Positions 1 to 6,639 of a stretch of 11,606 bases of DNA are shown piece after piece. The notes under the pieces are model-generated. The model was given only the letters and a program-made list of their open reading frames with translations. It was not told the DNA's origin and made no database searches. The DNA lies in the NCBI GenBank assembly GCA_002315275.1, contig DCGN01000129.1, positions 1-11,606 on the forward strand, read 5' to 3'. The position numbers were made by a program, and so were the translations under genes. How positions within the stretch are numbered: position 1 is the stretch's first letter; every line of letters begins with the position of its first letter. The DNA comes from Clostridiales bacterium UBA1777 (GTDB lineage Bacteria; Bacillota; Clostridia; Oscillospirales; Oscillospiraceae).

Positions 1-1
1 A

Positions 2-58
2 GCAGGTGCAGGCTTTTCGGGCGAAAGCGCGCCCTTCGGCGCGAAAACACAGAGATGA
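2..58 (+). other. possible 3' end of an upstream gene (unresolved)
   Basis: Two plus-strand frames are open from the window edge. One ends with TGA at 56-58 and the other with TGA at 70-72, just before the start codon at 76. The first has the more gene-like composition for this DNA. No promoter is visible in 1-75, so the operon starting at 76 is probably read through from a gene outside the window. A small GC hairpin, arms 28-33 and 38-43 with loop CTTC, lies in the same stretch but has no T-tract. Which frame, if either, is a real gene tail cannot be decided here. Confidence 0.25.
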
Positions 59-75
59 CCGTGCGGAGATGAGCT

Positions 76-798
76 ATGGCAGACACAAAATTCACCTTTC
101 AGCGCTATGAGAAGAAGTATCTCCTTTCTCCGGAGAAATATGCGGCTCTCAGGCGCGAGCTGGATGAGCATATCGAGCCTGACAGGTTCTTTCGAAGCAC
201 CGTCTGCAGTATTTATTACGACAGCGATGACTACGAGCTCATCCGCCACTCGATAGAGAAACCCGTTTACAAAGAAAAGCTCCGCGTGAGGAGCTATAAC
301 GTCCCCGGCCCGGAGGACACGGTCTACGTGGAGCTCAAGAAAAAATTCAAGGGCATCGTTTACAAGCGCCGCGCCTCGATGCAGGCGAAGGATGCCGCCG
401 ATTACCTTGCCCTGCGCATCCCCGCCCCGGAGGACACGCAGATCTTCCGCGAGATAGACTGGGTGCTCCACCGCTATGACCTCTCTCCCAAGGCCTTTAT
501 CGCGTGTGACCGTTCGGCCTACGTCGCAAAGGACGATAACGACCTTCGCATCACGTTTGACGAGAATCTCCGCTGGCGCGAGACCGAGCTTGACCTTATG
601 CTCGGCAGTCACGGCTCCCCCCTCACCGAGGAGGGCTATGTCCTCATGGAGATCAAAATCCCCGGCGCCGCCCCGCTCTGGCTTGCGAGAATGCTCAGTG
701 AGCTCGAGGTATTCCCCACCGGCTATTCCAAATACGGCACCTGCTACAGGCAGGAGCTTATCGAAAAAATTAACGACGGAGTGATTGTTTGTGTTTAA
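76..798 (+). CDS. VTC domain-containing polyphosphate polymerase family protein
   Basis: A 240-residue soluble protein that matches the VTC domain almost end to end, without the SPX domain of yeast Vtc4. This family folds as a triphosphate tunnel; in yeast the domain makes polyphosphate from ATP at the vacuolar membrane. Visible tunnel signatures are the N-terminal RYEKKY (residues 10-15), KLRVR (68-72), ELKKK followed by GIVYKRR (86-99), RITFD (158-162), the late acidic/basic strand EIKI (192-195) and SKYG (218-221). All the basic strands expected in the tunnel are present, so the protein looks intact. There is no signal peptide or membrane helix, so it should be cytoplasmic. The ATG at 76 is preceded by GGAG (66-69) at good spacing. 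It overlaps the DUF4956 gene, which points to translational coupling. Family membership is secure; polyphosphate as the product in this organism is inferred. Confidence 0.9.
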   Translation: MADTKFTFQRYEKKYLLSPEKYAALRRELDEHIEPDRFFRSTVCSIYYDSDDYELIRHSIEKPVYKEKLRVRSYNVPGPEDTVYVELKKKFKGIVYKRRASMQAKDAADYLALRIPAPEDTQIFREIDWVLHRYDLSPKAFIACDRSAYVAKDDNDLRITFDENLRWRETELDLMLGSHGSPLTEEGYVLMEIKIPGAAPLWLARMLSELEVFPTGYSKYGTCYRQELIEKINDGVIVCV

Positions 799-1456
799 TT
801 CTGTAATTCCCGTTTCCGCTATGACGCTCAGCGCCTTCCTCATCTGCATAGGCTCTGCCCTCGTGCTCGGCATACTCGCCGCGCTCGTGTTCCAGTACCG
901 CTGCCCGCACAGCGGCTCCATGTCTATCGCGATGGCCGCTCTGCCCCCCGTCGTAACGCTCGTCATCATGATGGTCAACGGCAATATCGGTGCCGGCCTC
1001 GCCGTCGCGGGCACGTTCTCCCTCGTCCGCTTCAGAAGCGCCCCCGGCTCCGCCAGAGATATCACCGCCATCTTTACCGTCACGGCTATCGGCCTTGCCT
1101 GCGGCATGGGCTTCGTCGGCATCGCGGCAATATTCTTCGTCATCATGGCTCTGCTCATCATCGTCCTTACGACCGTCCGCTTCGGCGAGGCAGGCTCAAG
1201 CTACCGTAGGCTCAAGATCAGCATTCCCGAGAATCTCGACTATGACGGTCTGTTTGACGACATCTTCGATAAGTACACCCGCTCTCACGAGCTCATCAAG
1301 GTCAAGACCACGAACATGGGCACTCTCTACGAGCTGACCTATCTCATCAATCTCAAGGGTACCACCGTCCAGAAGCAGTTTATTGACGATCTCCGCTGCC
1401 GCAACGGCAACCTCAACATCATCTGCGGCAGAGACAACGATAAAGACTCTATCTGA
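791..1456 (+). CDS. DUF4956 domain-containing membrane protein
   Basis: A 221-residue integral membrane protein recognised as DUF4956 by the block around residues 74-102, GTFSLVRFRSAPGSARD followed by a hydrophobic helix. Likely membrane segments lie near residues 12-35, 48-64, 92-108 and 109-129. They are followed by a soluble C-terminal domain of about 90 residues (from 138) that should face the cytoplasm. I chose the GTG start at 791: GGAG at 778-781 lies 9 bases upstream, whereas the in-frame TTG at 785 leaves only 3. The start lies inside the end of the VTC gene, an 8-base overlap typical of coupled subunits. DUF4956 has no established biochemical role that I know of. Its pairing with a VTC-domain enzyme suggests a membrane partner, for example an anchor or channel, as Vtc1 is for yeast Vtc4. 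That role is an inference. Confidence 0.88.
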   Translation: MFNSVIPVSAMTLSAFLICIGSALVLGILAALVFQYRCPHSGSMSIAMAALPPVVTLVIMMVNGNIGAGLAVAGTFSLVRFRSAPGSARDITAIFTVTAIGLACGMGFVGIAAIFFVIMALLIIVLTTVRFGEAGSSYRRLKISIPENLDYDGLFDDIFDKYTRSHELIKVKTTNMGTLYELTYLINLKGTTVQKQFIDDLRCRNGNLNIICGRDNDKDSI

Positions 1457-1480
1457 TATAACTGAACAAGAGGCATTCAT

Positions 1481-2983
1481 ATGAAAAAATCTCTCCCTCT
1501 CATCCTTGTCCTCGCGCTCTGCCTTGCGCTTCTTTCGGGCTGTGAAGACGTTGTCATCGGTCAGACCGGTGACGCTTCCTCCGCTCCCGCCTCCGCAAAT
1601 ACCGCCGATGTTTCCGACTCCCGCGAGATAGTCCTCAGCGGCTCCTCTGCCGATTGCAAGGCCGGCGGCGTTGCCATAAGCGGCAGCACCGTCACTATCA
1701 AGGCCGGCGGCACATATTCCGTCACCGGCAAGCTCGATGACGGGCAGATAATCGTCAACACCGGGGACGATCCCACCGATGTCGTCCTAATCCTCAACAA
1801 TGCGGATGTCACCTGCCTCTCCGGCCCCGCCATTCACGTTCAGCAGGCCAGGAATTTTGACCTTCAGCTCCCCGCCGGCACCTCGAACCGCCTCACCTCC
1901 GGCACCGAGGCCGACATGGCCCTCTGCGATGACACCAAGTCCGGCGGCGCCATCTTCGCCGAGGACGATCTTGACATCAAGGGCGAGGGCGCTCTCGAGA
2001 TAAACGGCTACATCAACAACGGTATCACCTGCAAGGACGATATCGATATTCAGGGCGGCACGGTCTCCGTCATCGCCGCGAACAACGGCGTGCGCGGCTC
2101 CGAATCCGTTGAGATCAGCGACTGCACGCTGAATATTACCGCCGCGAACGACGGTATCAAGTCCACCTCCGCCGTCAAAGCGGGCAAGGGCTACGTCACC
2201 GTTCACAGCGGCAGCATCACTATCCTCTCCACCGGGGGCGACGGCATCTCCGCCGAGACCGAGCTCAACATCCTCGGCGGCACTATTAACATCACCACGC
2301 AGGGCAACAGCGAGCTCGTCAGCTCCAAGGGCCTCAAGGGCAACACCGCCGTCAACATCTCCGGCGGCGAGATAACCGTTCTCTCCACCGACCATGCCGT
2401 TCGGAGCGCCTCCGTCATTTCCGTGACCGACGGCGTTCTCAGCCTCACGTCCACCGAGGGCAAGGCCATCAAGGCCGATTCGGATATCACTGTCTCCGGC
2501 GGCTCTCTCGAGCTTTCCGCCTTTGATGACGGCATTGCCTCCGCCACCGCGCTCACGATAAGCGGCGGCGATATATTCCTCACCGCCGGAAATGACGGCC
2601 TCAAGGCCGGCGAGAAGGCATCCGGCTTCAACGCCTCCTCCGGCACGGTGCTTATCAGCGGCGGCACAACGGTGGTCTCCGCCTGCGCCGACCCGATAGA
2701 CGCGAAGCTCAGCGCCACAGTTGACGGCGGCACGGTTCTCGCCATCGGCTATTCCAAGACGCTCAAGCCGCTCTCCGCAGGTCAGCAGGCCGCTGTATCT
2801 CAGAGCTTCGGCATTTCTCAGGGGGCAGACGTCTCCGCGCTTGACGGCTCGGGCAGCGCAATAGCCTCCATCCCCGCCGCGGCCTACAAGGCGAACACCG
2901 TTATCGTCTCCGCCCCCTCCGTCACACCCGGCAGCACCGTGACCCTCACCTCCGGCACCGACTCCGCCGACTTCACGGCGTAA
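1481..2983 (+). CDS. carbohydrate-binding domain lipoprotein, Cthe_2159 (DUF4353)-like beta-helix
   Basis: A 500-residue secreted lipoprotein. Residues 1-20 form a signal peptide ending in LLSG before Cys21, the lipidation site. After a Ser/Ala-rich linker (about 25-45) come many short beta-strand repeats of the form NDGI, a small turn, then a strand such as LTISGGDIFLTAG. The pattern recurs about every 20-25 residues from about 150 to 400 and is that of a right-handed parallel beta-helix. It matches the carbohydrate-binding family typified by Clostridium thermocellum Cthe_2159, reported to bind cellulose and acidic sugars. The regular Asp/Asn turns (NNG, NDGIK, GDGIS, FDDGI, NDGLK) would suit calcium. 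The start follows AAGAGG (1468-1473) at 7 bases and lies 24 bases after the DUF4956 stop. It is the last gene before the terminator. The ligand is unknown; a surface polysaccharide, or an anionic polymer made by the upstream genes, are both possible. Confidence 0.85.
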   Translation: MKKSLPLILVLALCLALLSGCEDVVIGQTGDASSAPASANTADVSDSREIVLSGSSADCKAGGVAISGSTVTIKAGGTYSVTGKLDDGQIIVNTGDDPTDVVLILNNADVTCLSGPAIHVQQARNFDLQLPAGTSNRLTSGTEADMALCDDTKSGGAIFAEDDLDIKGEGALEINGYINNGITCKDDIDIQGGTVSVIAANNGVRGSESVEISDCTLNITAANDGIKSTSAVKAGKGYVTVHSGSITILSTGGDGISAETELNILGGTINITTQGNSELVSSKGLKGNTAVNISGGEITVLSTDHAVRSASVISVTDGVLSLTSTEGKAIKADSDITVSGGSLELSAFDDGIASATALTISGGDIFLTAGNDGLKAGEKASGFNASSGTVLISGGTTVVSACADPIDAKLSATVDGGTVLAIGYSKTLKPLSAGQQAAVSQSFGISQGADVSALDGSGSAIASIPAAAYKANTVIVSAPSVTPGSTVTLTSGTDSADFTA

Positions 2984-2992
2984 CTCCATATT

Positions 2993-3049
2993 ATAAGCAG
3001 CACCGCCCTCTCCTCATCCGGAAAGGGCGGTGCTGCTTATTCACTTTTT
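2993..3049 (+). terminator. intrinsic terminator, 17-bp perfect stem, shared by convergent genes
   Basis: The arms 2993-3009 and 3024-3040 are exact reverse complements over 17 bases with a 14-base loop. On the plus strand a T-tract (3045-3049) follows closely, ending the VTC/DUF4956/lipoprotein operon. The minus-strand gene's TGA (3043-3041) abuts the same stem, so the hairpin should also trim or end the converging transcript, although its T-tract on that side is poor. Confidence 0.9.
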
Positions 3050-3889
3050 GAACATGCTTATTATCGCCACGAGCATCACGATCAGCAGTATGATATTCAG
3101 CGCCATCGCTGGGAGCGTTATCATGATAAGGCAGCCCGCCACCGCCGTGACCGTACCCGTCGTCATCGCGGCAAGGACGGTCTTTTTGTGGTAGTTCCCG
3201 CTCTTCACGAACTTCGCTCCGCCGACTATCGGCGACAGCCCGCACATCACGAGCACGAGCGTCAGCGTGCACATCGGCGACAGCCCGAGCAGAAGGAACA
3301 GCGCCGTCAGCGTCGGCTTGCACGGAACGCCCATCATGTTCAGCGCGCCGCATATGAGGCACACGACGATCGCTATAACGAGCCTTACGCCGTGTATGCT
3401 CGATGCGCTGCCCGTCGTCCCGGCTGAAACTATCATCTTCACGATAAGCGCGCCCATCGAGAACACGAGCGCGATGCCTATTATCTTTTTGATGCTCTTG
3501 CCGTCAATATTCGTGAGGAATACCGCGGCGAAGACCGTGCCTATGAGCATGCACGCCGTGCAGATTATCAGCGTCGCCGTCTCGATAGGCTCGGCTGTCT
3601 TGAGGTATGTGAACGCGATCACCGTGCCCGGCACTATCGCGCAGAGGTTCACCGTGCCGGGAATCTTCGACGCGTCATCCGACCTGAAGCGGTTGAACAC
3701 TATCGTGTTCATCAGGAAGTCCGATATGCCCATCGTGGCTATGAAGTAAACCACGGCCTCCGTTACCGCCATAACGGGCAGCGGCTTGCCGGGTTCACCG
3801 ATTATTTTCTGTTTCAGAATGGTCCGCAAAAGCACAACGGCCCAGATAAAGCCGAGCGCCAGAAACGCGTATCCGAGTATGTCCTGCAA
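3041..3889 (-). CDS. polytopic membrane protein, TauE/SafE-like permease
   Basis: About 282 residues with some eight or nine hydrophobic helices, a short basic region after the first helix and a short Lys-Lys end. The protein appears built from two halves. The second contains GALNMMGVPCKP, LLLGLSP and then KSGNYHKK, like the second repeat of sulfite exporter TauE/SafE permeases, where a small-residue loop is followed by a helix and a basic GN-type turn. The first half (ATMGISDFLMNT) is a weaker match. Family assignment is therefore moderate and the substrate is unknown; sulfite or another sulfur-containing or organic anion would be the family expectation. Start choice: a longer in-frame ORF reaches 3955, but a perfect TATAAT (3911-3916) lies inside it. 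I prefer TTG at 3889, 6 bases after AAGAGGTG (3903-3896). ATG at 3895 is possible but touches the Shine-Dalgarno. The gene stands alone. Confidence 0.6.
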   Translation of the reverse strand: MQDILGYAFLALGFIWAVVLLRTILKQKIIGEPGKPLPVMAVTEAVVYFIATMGISDFLMNTIVFNRFRSDDASKIPGTVNLCAIVPGTVIAFTYLKTAEPIETATLIICTACMLIGTVFAAVFLTNIDGKSIKKIIGIALVFSMGALIVKMIVSAGTTGSASSIHGVRLVIAIVVCLICGALNMMGVPCKPTLTALFLLLGLSPMCTLTLVLVMCGLSPIVGGAKFVKSGNYHKKTVLAAMTTGTVTAVAGCLIMITLPAMALNIILLIVMLVAIISMFKK

Positions 3890-3910
3890 GCACATCACCT
3901 CTTGCGGGCA

Positions 3911-3939
3911 ATTATACAGTATTTCCCGCCCGGATACAA
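3911..3939 (-). promoter_or_regulatory. promoter of the TauE/SafE-like gene
   Basis: Read on the minus strand: TTGTAT (3939-3934), 17 bases, then a perfect TATAAT (3916-3911). The start of transcription would be near 3904, leaving a very short leader that holds the AAGAGGTG ribosome site. Two inverted repeats overlap it: GCGGG/CCCGC flanking the -10 box (3904-3908, 3925-3929) and GCCCGG/CCGGGC around the -35 (3928-3933, 3943-3948). Either could be an operator. Confidence 0.7.
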
Positions 3940-3973
3940 GCACCGGGCAGATCAAATTTCGCGCCGAAAAGCC

Positions 3974-4002
3974 TTGACAGGAAAGCTCTGCGGTTGTAGT
4001 CT
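3974..4002 (+). promoter_or_regulatory. putative promoter of the SGNH-like gene
   Basis: A perfect TTGACA (3974-3979), a 17-base spacer and a weak -10 TAGTCT (3997-4002). The AT-rich tract after it could supply an alternative -10. It is arranged back-to-back with the promoter at 3911-3939; the two -35 boxes are about 35 bases apart. A strong AGGAG (4022-4026) stands 6 bases before the ATG at 4033. Confidence 0.5.
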
Positions 4003-4032
4003 TTATTTATAAACAAAATTTAGGAGAAAAAC

Positions 4033-5355
4033 ATGAAAAAGCTTTCGAAACTTCTCGCCCTCCTGCTCGCTGCCGTCATTTGCTTCTCATGCCTCGGCGT
4101 CAGCGCGTTTGCCTCCTCCGTGAAGCAGTACGGCAAGGTTGATGAGGCCACCGGCCGCGGCGGATACATCGCCTTCGGCGACAGCGTTGCCCGCGGCTAC
4201 GGAGTGAACGGCCGCGACCTCGGCAACTATAACCTCTACAACAACCGCGTTATCCCGAATTCCTATCCTGCGGTGGTTGCCGAGGCTGTGGGCTGTACCG
4301 TAGTCAACGATGCGTCCTCCCCCGCGTTTAACAACTTCGTTCCCGTGTGCTTTTCGGGCATGACGCTGTCGGCCGCGATGGATCTTCTTGGCATCGAGGA
4401 TGACTATTACGACGAAGTATATGACCACGGGCACGGAGACTTCCTGCTCTATCCCCTGATGGAGAAATATTACAGCGGTGCGCGTGACTTCCTTGTGAAC
4501 AATGCCACCCTCGTTACCATAGGCCTCGGTCTTTCGGATGTGGCCTACGCCCCGATACGCAGAGCCATGGAGGGCCGCGAGGAGCTTGATGCCGACTTTG
4601 TCAAGGCCGCGCTTGAGAACATGGCAGAGGGTCTTGAGTACTATAAGCGCGCATACCCTCTTCTCTTGAGCTTTATCAAGGAGAACAACCCGGACGCTAC
4701 GGTAGTCCTCATCGGCAACTACAACGTGGGCGGCGATATGCCCGTCTCCGATGACATTCTGCTTCCCGTCGGCCATCTCGTCACGGCCATGGTAGCCTAT
4801 ACGAACTCCTATCTCAAGCAGTGGGCTGAGGAATACGGCTATATCTACTGCGACATTACCAACGCCGAGACAGTTGCCGCGCAGAACGACATGGGCGTCA
4901 TCGGGGAATTCCTTGACGATGTCGGCTATTACGGCCACCTCTCCGTTGAGGGCTATGCGTACGTCTGCCGTCAGATCCTCGAGCTTCTCGAAGAAGAGCC
5001 CTCCGAGGCAACGAATGATATCGCCGTAGACCTCGGCCGCTTCACCTCCGTCAGCTACGTCATGCTTGACGGCATTCTCCTCGACAAGAGCGATTACTCG
5101 ATGGACGGCTACAAGCTCGTCATCCCCAACGACCGCCCCACCGCCAAGCTTCTCACCGTCGCCGTCATCGGCGAAAACGGCAAGGTCACTGTCAACACCT
5201 ACACGCTGTCCTACAGCTGCGAAGCCGGCTACAGCGCATATCTCATCTCGGGTATAGACGACGTGTCCGCCACGGCGAAGAAGGCCTCTATGGCCGTCTA
5301 TTCCGTCGCGAAGAAGGCCGTTACAGCCATTTCAGGCTTTTTCAAGACAAAATAA
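4033..5355 (+). CDS. secreted SGNH/GDSL-hydrolase-like protein
   Basis: 440 residues. The signal peptide (1-27) has a basic start, a Leu/Ala-rich core and a likely cut after AFA. The SGNH fold begins with block I, IAFGDSVARGYG (46-57), holding the expected nucleophile Ser51; block II Gly is in FSGMTLSAA. Two other blocks are altered. The usual GxND is G166-L-S168-D, with Ser in place of the oxyanion-hole Asn. His302 is present in GHLSVEGYAYV, but the residue three before it, normally the catalytic Asp, is Tyr299 (nearest Asp is 296). Hydrolase activity is therefore uncertain. Residues about 325-400 resemble a bacterial Ig-like X2 module (VMLDGILLDKSDYSMDG). The last 30 residues are amphipathic and Lys-rich. 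The family would act on esters of extracellular glycans, lipids or wall polymers. The gene is monocistronic, with its own promoter and terminator. Confidence 0.82.
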   Translation: MKKLSKLLALLLAAVICFSCLGVSAFASSVKQYGKVDEATGRGGYIAFGDSVARGYGVNGRDLGNYNLYNNRVIPNSYPAVVAEAVGCTVVNDASSPAFNNFVPVCFSGMTLSAAMDLLGIEDDYYDEVYDHGHGDFLLYPLMEKYYSGARDFLVNNATLVTIGLGLSDVAYAPIRRAMEGREELDADFVKAALENMAEGLEYYKRAYPLLLSFIKENNPDATVVLIGNYNVGGDMPVSDDILLPVGHLVTAMVAYTNSYLKQWAEEYGYIYCDITNAETVAAQNDMGVIGEFLDDVGYYGHLSVEGYAYVCRQILELLEEEPSEATNDIAVDLGRFTSVSYVMLDGILLDKSDYSMDGYKLVIPNDRPTAKLLTVAVIGENGKVTVNTYTLSYSCEAGYSAYLISGIDDVSATAKKASMAVYSVAKKAVTAISGFFKTK

Positions 5356-5389
5356 AAGCCTGCATCTGCTTGATTCCGATTAATATTAC

Positions 5390-5434
5390 CCCCCGCGTTC
5401 CGAGCCGGGCAGGCCCGCGGAAGGCGGGGGTTTT
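5390..5434 (+). terminator. intrinsic terminator of the SGNH-like gene
   Basis: Arms 5390-5402 and 5418-5430 pair over 13 positions with one mismatch (CCCCCGC against GCGGGGG at the base), with a 15-base loop, followed by TTTT (5431-5434). It lies 35 bases after the stop codon. On the opposite strand the stem is followed by GGTAATATT, so it is a poor terminator for the converging GNAT gene. Confidence 0.85.
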
Positions 5435-5532
5435 CTATCCGTTTTTCGGCCTCACTTCTCCGCGAATCCCATTTTCTCCGCAAGATCGCACTTGCTTTTG
5501 GCGTACGGCGCGGGGGTTATCGTCTGATGCGT

Positions 5533-6045
5533 TCAAAGGCTTTTTTCCATCTGCAGGTCGCAGGGCTCATCCTCGGCGTAGAACGGTATAGGCCTTTCGC
5601 TCAGCTCAAAGCCCATCGCGGTGTAGAATTTCACCGTCTCCTCCGCGGAGCAGGCGGAGGCGTAGAGCGCCGTCGCCCCGCGCCGGAGTGCCTCGTTTTC
5701 GGCAGAGGCAAGGAGCATCCGTCCGATGCCGCGCCGTCTGCAATCGTGCGAGACGTGGAAGCTGTCGATTATGAGCCTCCCGCCGTCGAGCTGCGGCACG
5801 AGCATTATCTCGCCGACGATGCGCTCCCCGTCAAACGCGCAGTAGGTCACGAAGGTGCCGCTCATGATCTCGGCTTCCTTTTCGCGCTTGCGAGCGCTGT
5901 CCCAAGTCTCCGTGAACGGGTCTGCCGTCAGCACGGGCTCGCCGTCAATAACGCGGTATACCCTGTGCACCTGCTGAAACCTGTCAAAGCTCTCAAGCGA
6001 TCCGACGTGAAAATTGTCCTTATCAGCAAGCCTGATCTCGATCAT
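5533..6045 (-). CDS. GNAT-family N-acetyltransferase
   Basis: 170 residues. GNAT enzymes move the acetyl group of acetyl-CoA to an amine. The core is visible in order: strand beta4 LIIDSFHVSH (91-100), the acetyl-CoA pyrophosphate loop RRRGIG (103-108) with the following helix MLLASAENEALRRG, then ALYASACSAEETVKFYTAMGF (127-146), the usual beta5/alpha4 ending. The N-terminal 60 residues form the variable acceptor-binding part, so the substrate cannot be read. The length is normal for the family. The ATG directly follows the TGA of the DUF3795 gene upstream (TGAATG), and its AGAGG lies inside the end of that gene, so the two are almost certainly co-translated. No convincing terminator was found downstream on the minus strand. 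Confidence 0.88.
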   Translation of the reverse strand: MIEIRLADKDNFHVGSLESFDRFQQVHRVYRVIDGEPVLTADPFTETWDSARKREKEAEIMSGTFVTYCAFDGERIVGEIMLVPQLDGGRLIIDSFHVSHDCRRRGIGRMLLASAENEALRRGATALYASACSAEETVKFYTAMGFELSERPIPFYAEDEPCDLQMEKSL

Positions 6046-6495
6046 TCAGCGCCTCTTAAGCACAACTATCTCGGGATCCGCGCCGTTGCAGCCGTATTCG
6101 CACACGAGGATCATCCCGTCGTTCGCGGCGATGCCTAAGCAGCGCTCGCTGCCGTCTCTCTCGAGCTGGTTGCCGAGGTAGCAGGCGTCATCGTCGAGCA
6201 GCTTGAATTTGTTGCCGTTGAGATCATATTCAAGATTTACATACGCGCCGGACAGCTCAAAGAGCTTAGTCACCTTCGGCATACCGGGCACGTTGAGGTC
6301 GTTTATCTCCTGCATGAGCTTTGCCTTCATTTCGCATTCGCCGCACGCAGCGCAGCTTTCGTTCCCCTTGCCGATGCAGCATCCCGCCACGGGGCAGAGC
6401 GAGCCGTGCGGCATACCCTTTGTCTTAACGCAGCCGGGGCAGGAGCTCCCCTGCGGGCACGCCTCGCAGTCAGCTCCGCAATACGTTTTTATCAT
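6046..6495 (-). CDS. DUF3795 domain-containing cysteine-rich protein
   Basis: 149 residues. The start YCGADCEACP with CPGC (residues 5-22), then a third group CxxC around 48-54, is the pattern of DUF3795, a small family of unknown function whose paired cysteines probably bind zinc or an Fe-S cluster. Eleven cysteines fall within the first 54 residues (6, 10, 13, 19, 22, 34, 39, 40, 48, 51, 54), and four more lie near the C-terminus in DDDACYLG, SERCLG and VCEYGC. There is no signal peptide, so it is probably cytoplasmic. GGGAGGA sits about 6 bases before the ATG. It is the first gene of a two-gene unit with the GNAT enzyme. A role such as sensing, metal handling or being acetylated by its partner would be a guess. 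Confidence 0.82.
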   Translation of the reverse strand: MIKTYCGADCEACPQGSSCPGCVKTKGMPHGSLCPVAGCCIGKGNESCAACGECEMKAKLMQEINDLNVPGMPKVTKLFELSGAYVNLEYDLNGNKFKLLDDDACYLGNQLERDGSERCLGIAANDGMILVCEYGCNGADPEIVVLKRR

Positions 6496-6555
6496 AACCG
6501 TTCCTCCCTATCAAAAGCGCTCTCCGATGCGTATCGCTCCGGAGAAGCTGCCTAA

Positions 6556-6584
6556 ATTAAAGCACACCTCTCCGCCGCAGTCAA
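6556..6584 (-). promoter_or_regulatory. promoter of the DUF3795-GNAT unit
   Basis: On the minus strand: TTGACT (6584-6579), a 17-base spacer, TTTAAT (6561-6556); five of six consensus bases in each box. Transcription should begin near 6549, giving a leader of about 54 bases. That leader can fold into a hairpin with outer arms TCTCCG/CGGAGA and an inner GCG/CGC stem, followed by GCTTTT. Confidence 0.7.
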
Positions 6585-6595
6585 TCGCAAATTGC

Positions 6596-6625
6596 AAAGC
6601 GGGCAGCCACCGGCCGCCCGCTTTT
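6596..6625 (-). terminator. intrinsic terminator of the TetR-family gene
   Basis: Arms AAAGCGGGC (6596-6604) and GCCCGCTTT (6616-6624) pair perfectly over 9 bases, and the 11-base loop has a short inner GCC/GGC pairing. It lies just past the minus-strand stop at 6640. The minus strand continues with TTTGCAATTTGC, a moderate T-tract. Confidence 0.75.
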
Positions 6626-6639
6626 ATCATCGAAAACGC

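Noticed and set aside
2040..2640. Possible DNA tandem repeat in the lipoprotein gene
   Set aside because: The periodicity is at the protein level (beta-helix rungs); the nucleotide copies are too diverged to be a recent tandem duplication.
1787..2989. A 400-residue open frame on the minus strand opposite the beta-helix lipoprotein
   Set aside because: It is antisense to a clear lipoprotein gene, has a low-complexity Gly/Ala/Val/Asp composition produced by the repetitive GC-rich codons, has no credible ribosome site and resembles no family.
4087..4938. A 283-residue minus-strand frame opposite the SGNH-like gene
   Set aside because: It is a mirror of GC-rich codons of a gene with a signal peptide, promoter and terminator on the other strand; the composition is His/Val/Gly-rich with no recognisable domain.
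5527..6138. A plus-strand frame across the GNAT and DUF3795 genes
   Set aside because: It overlaps two recognised genes on the minus strand, and its translation resembles no family.
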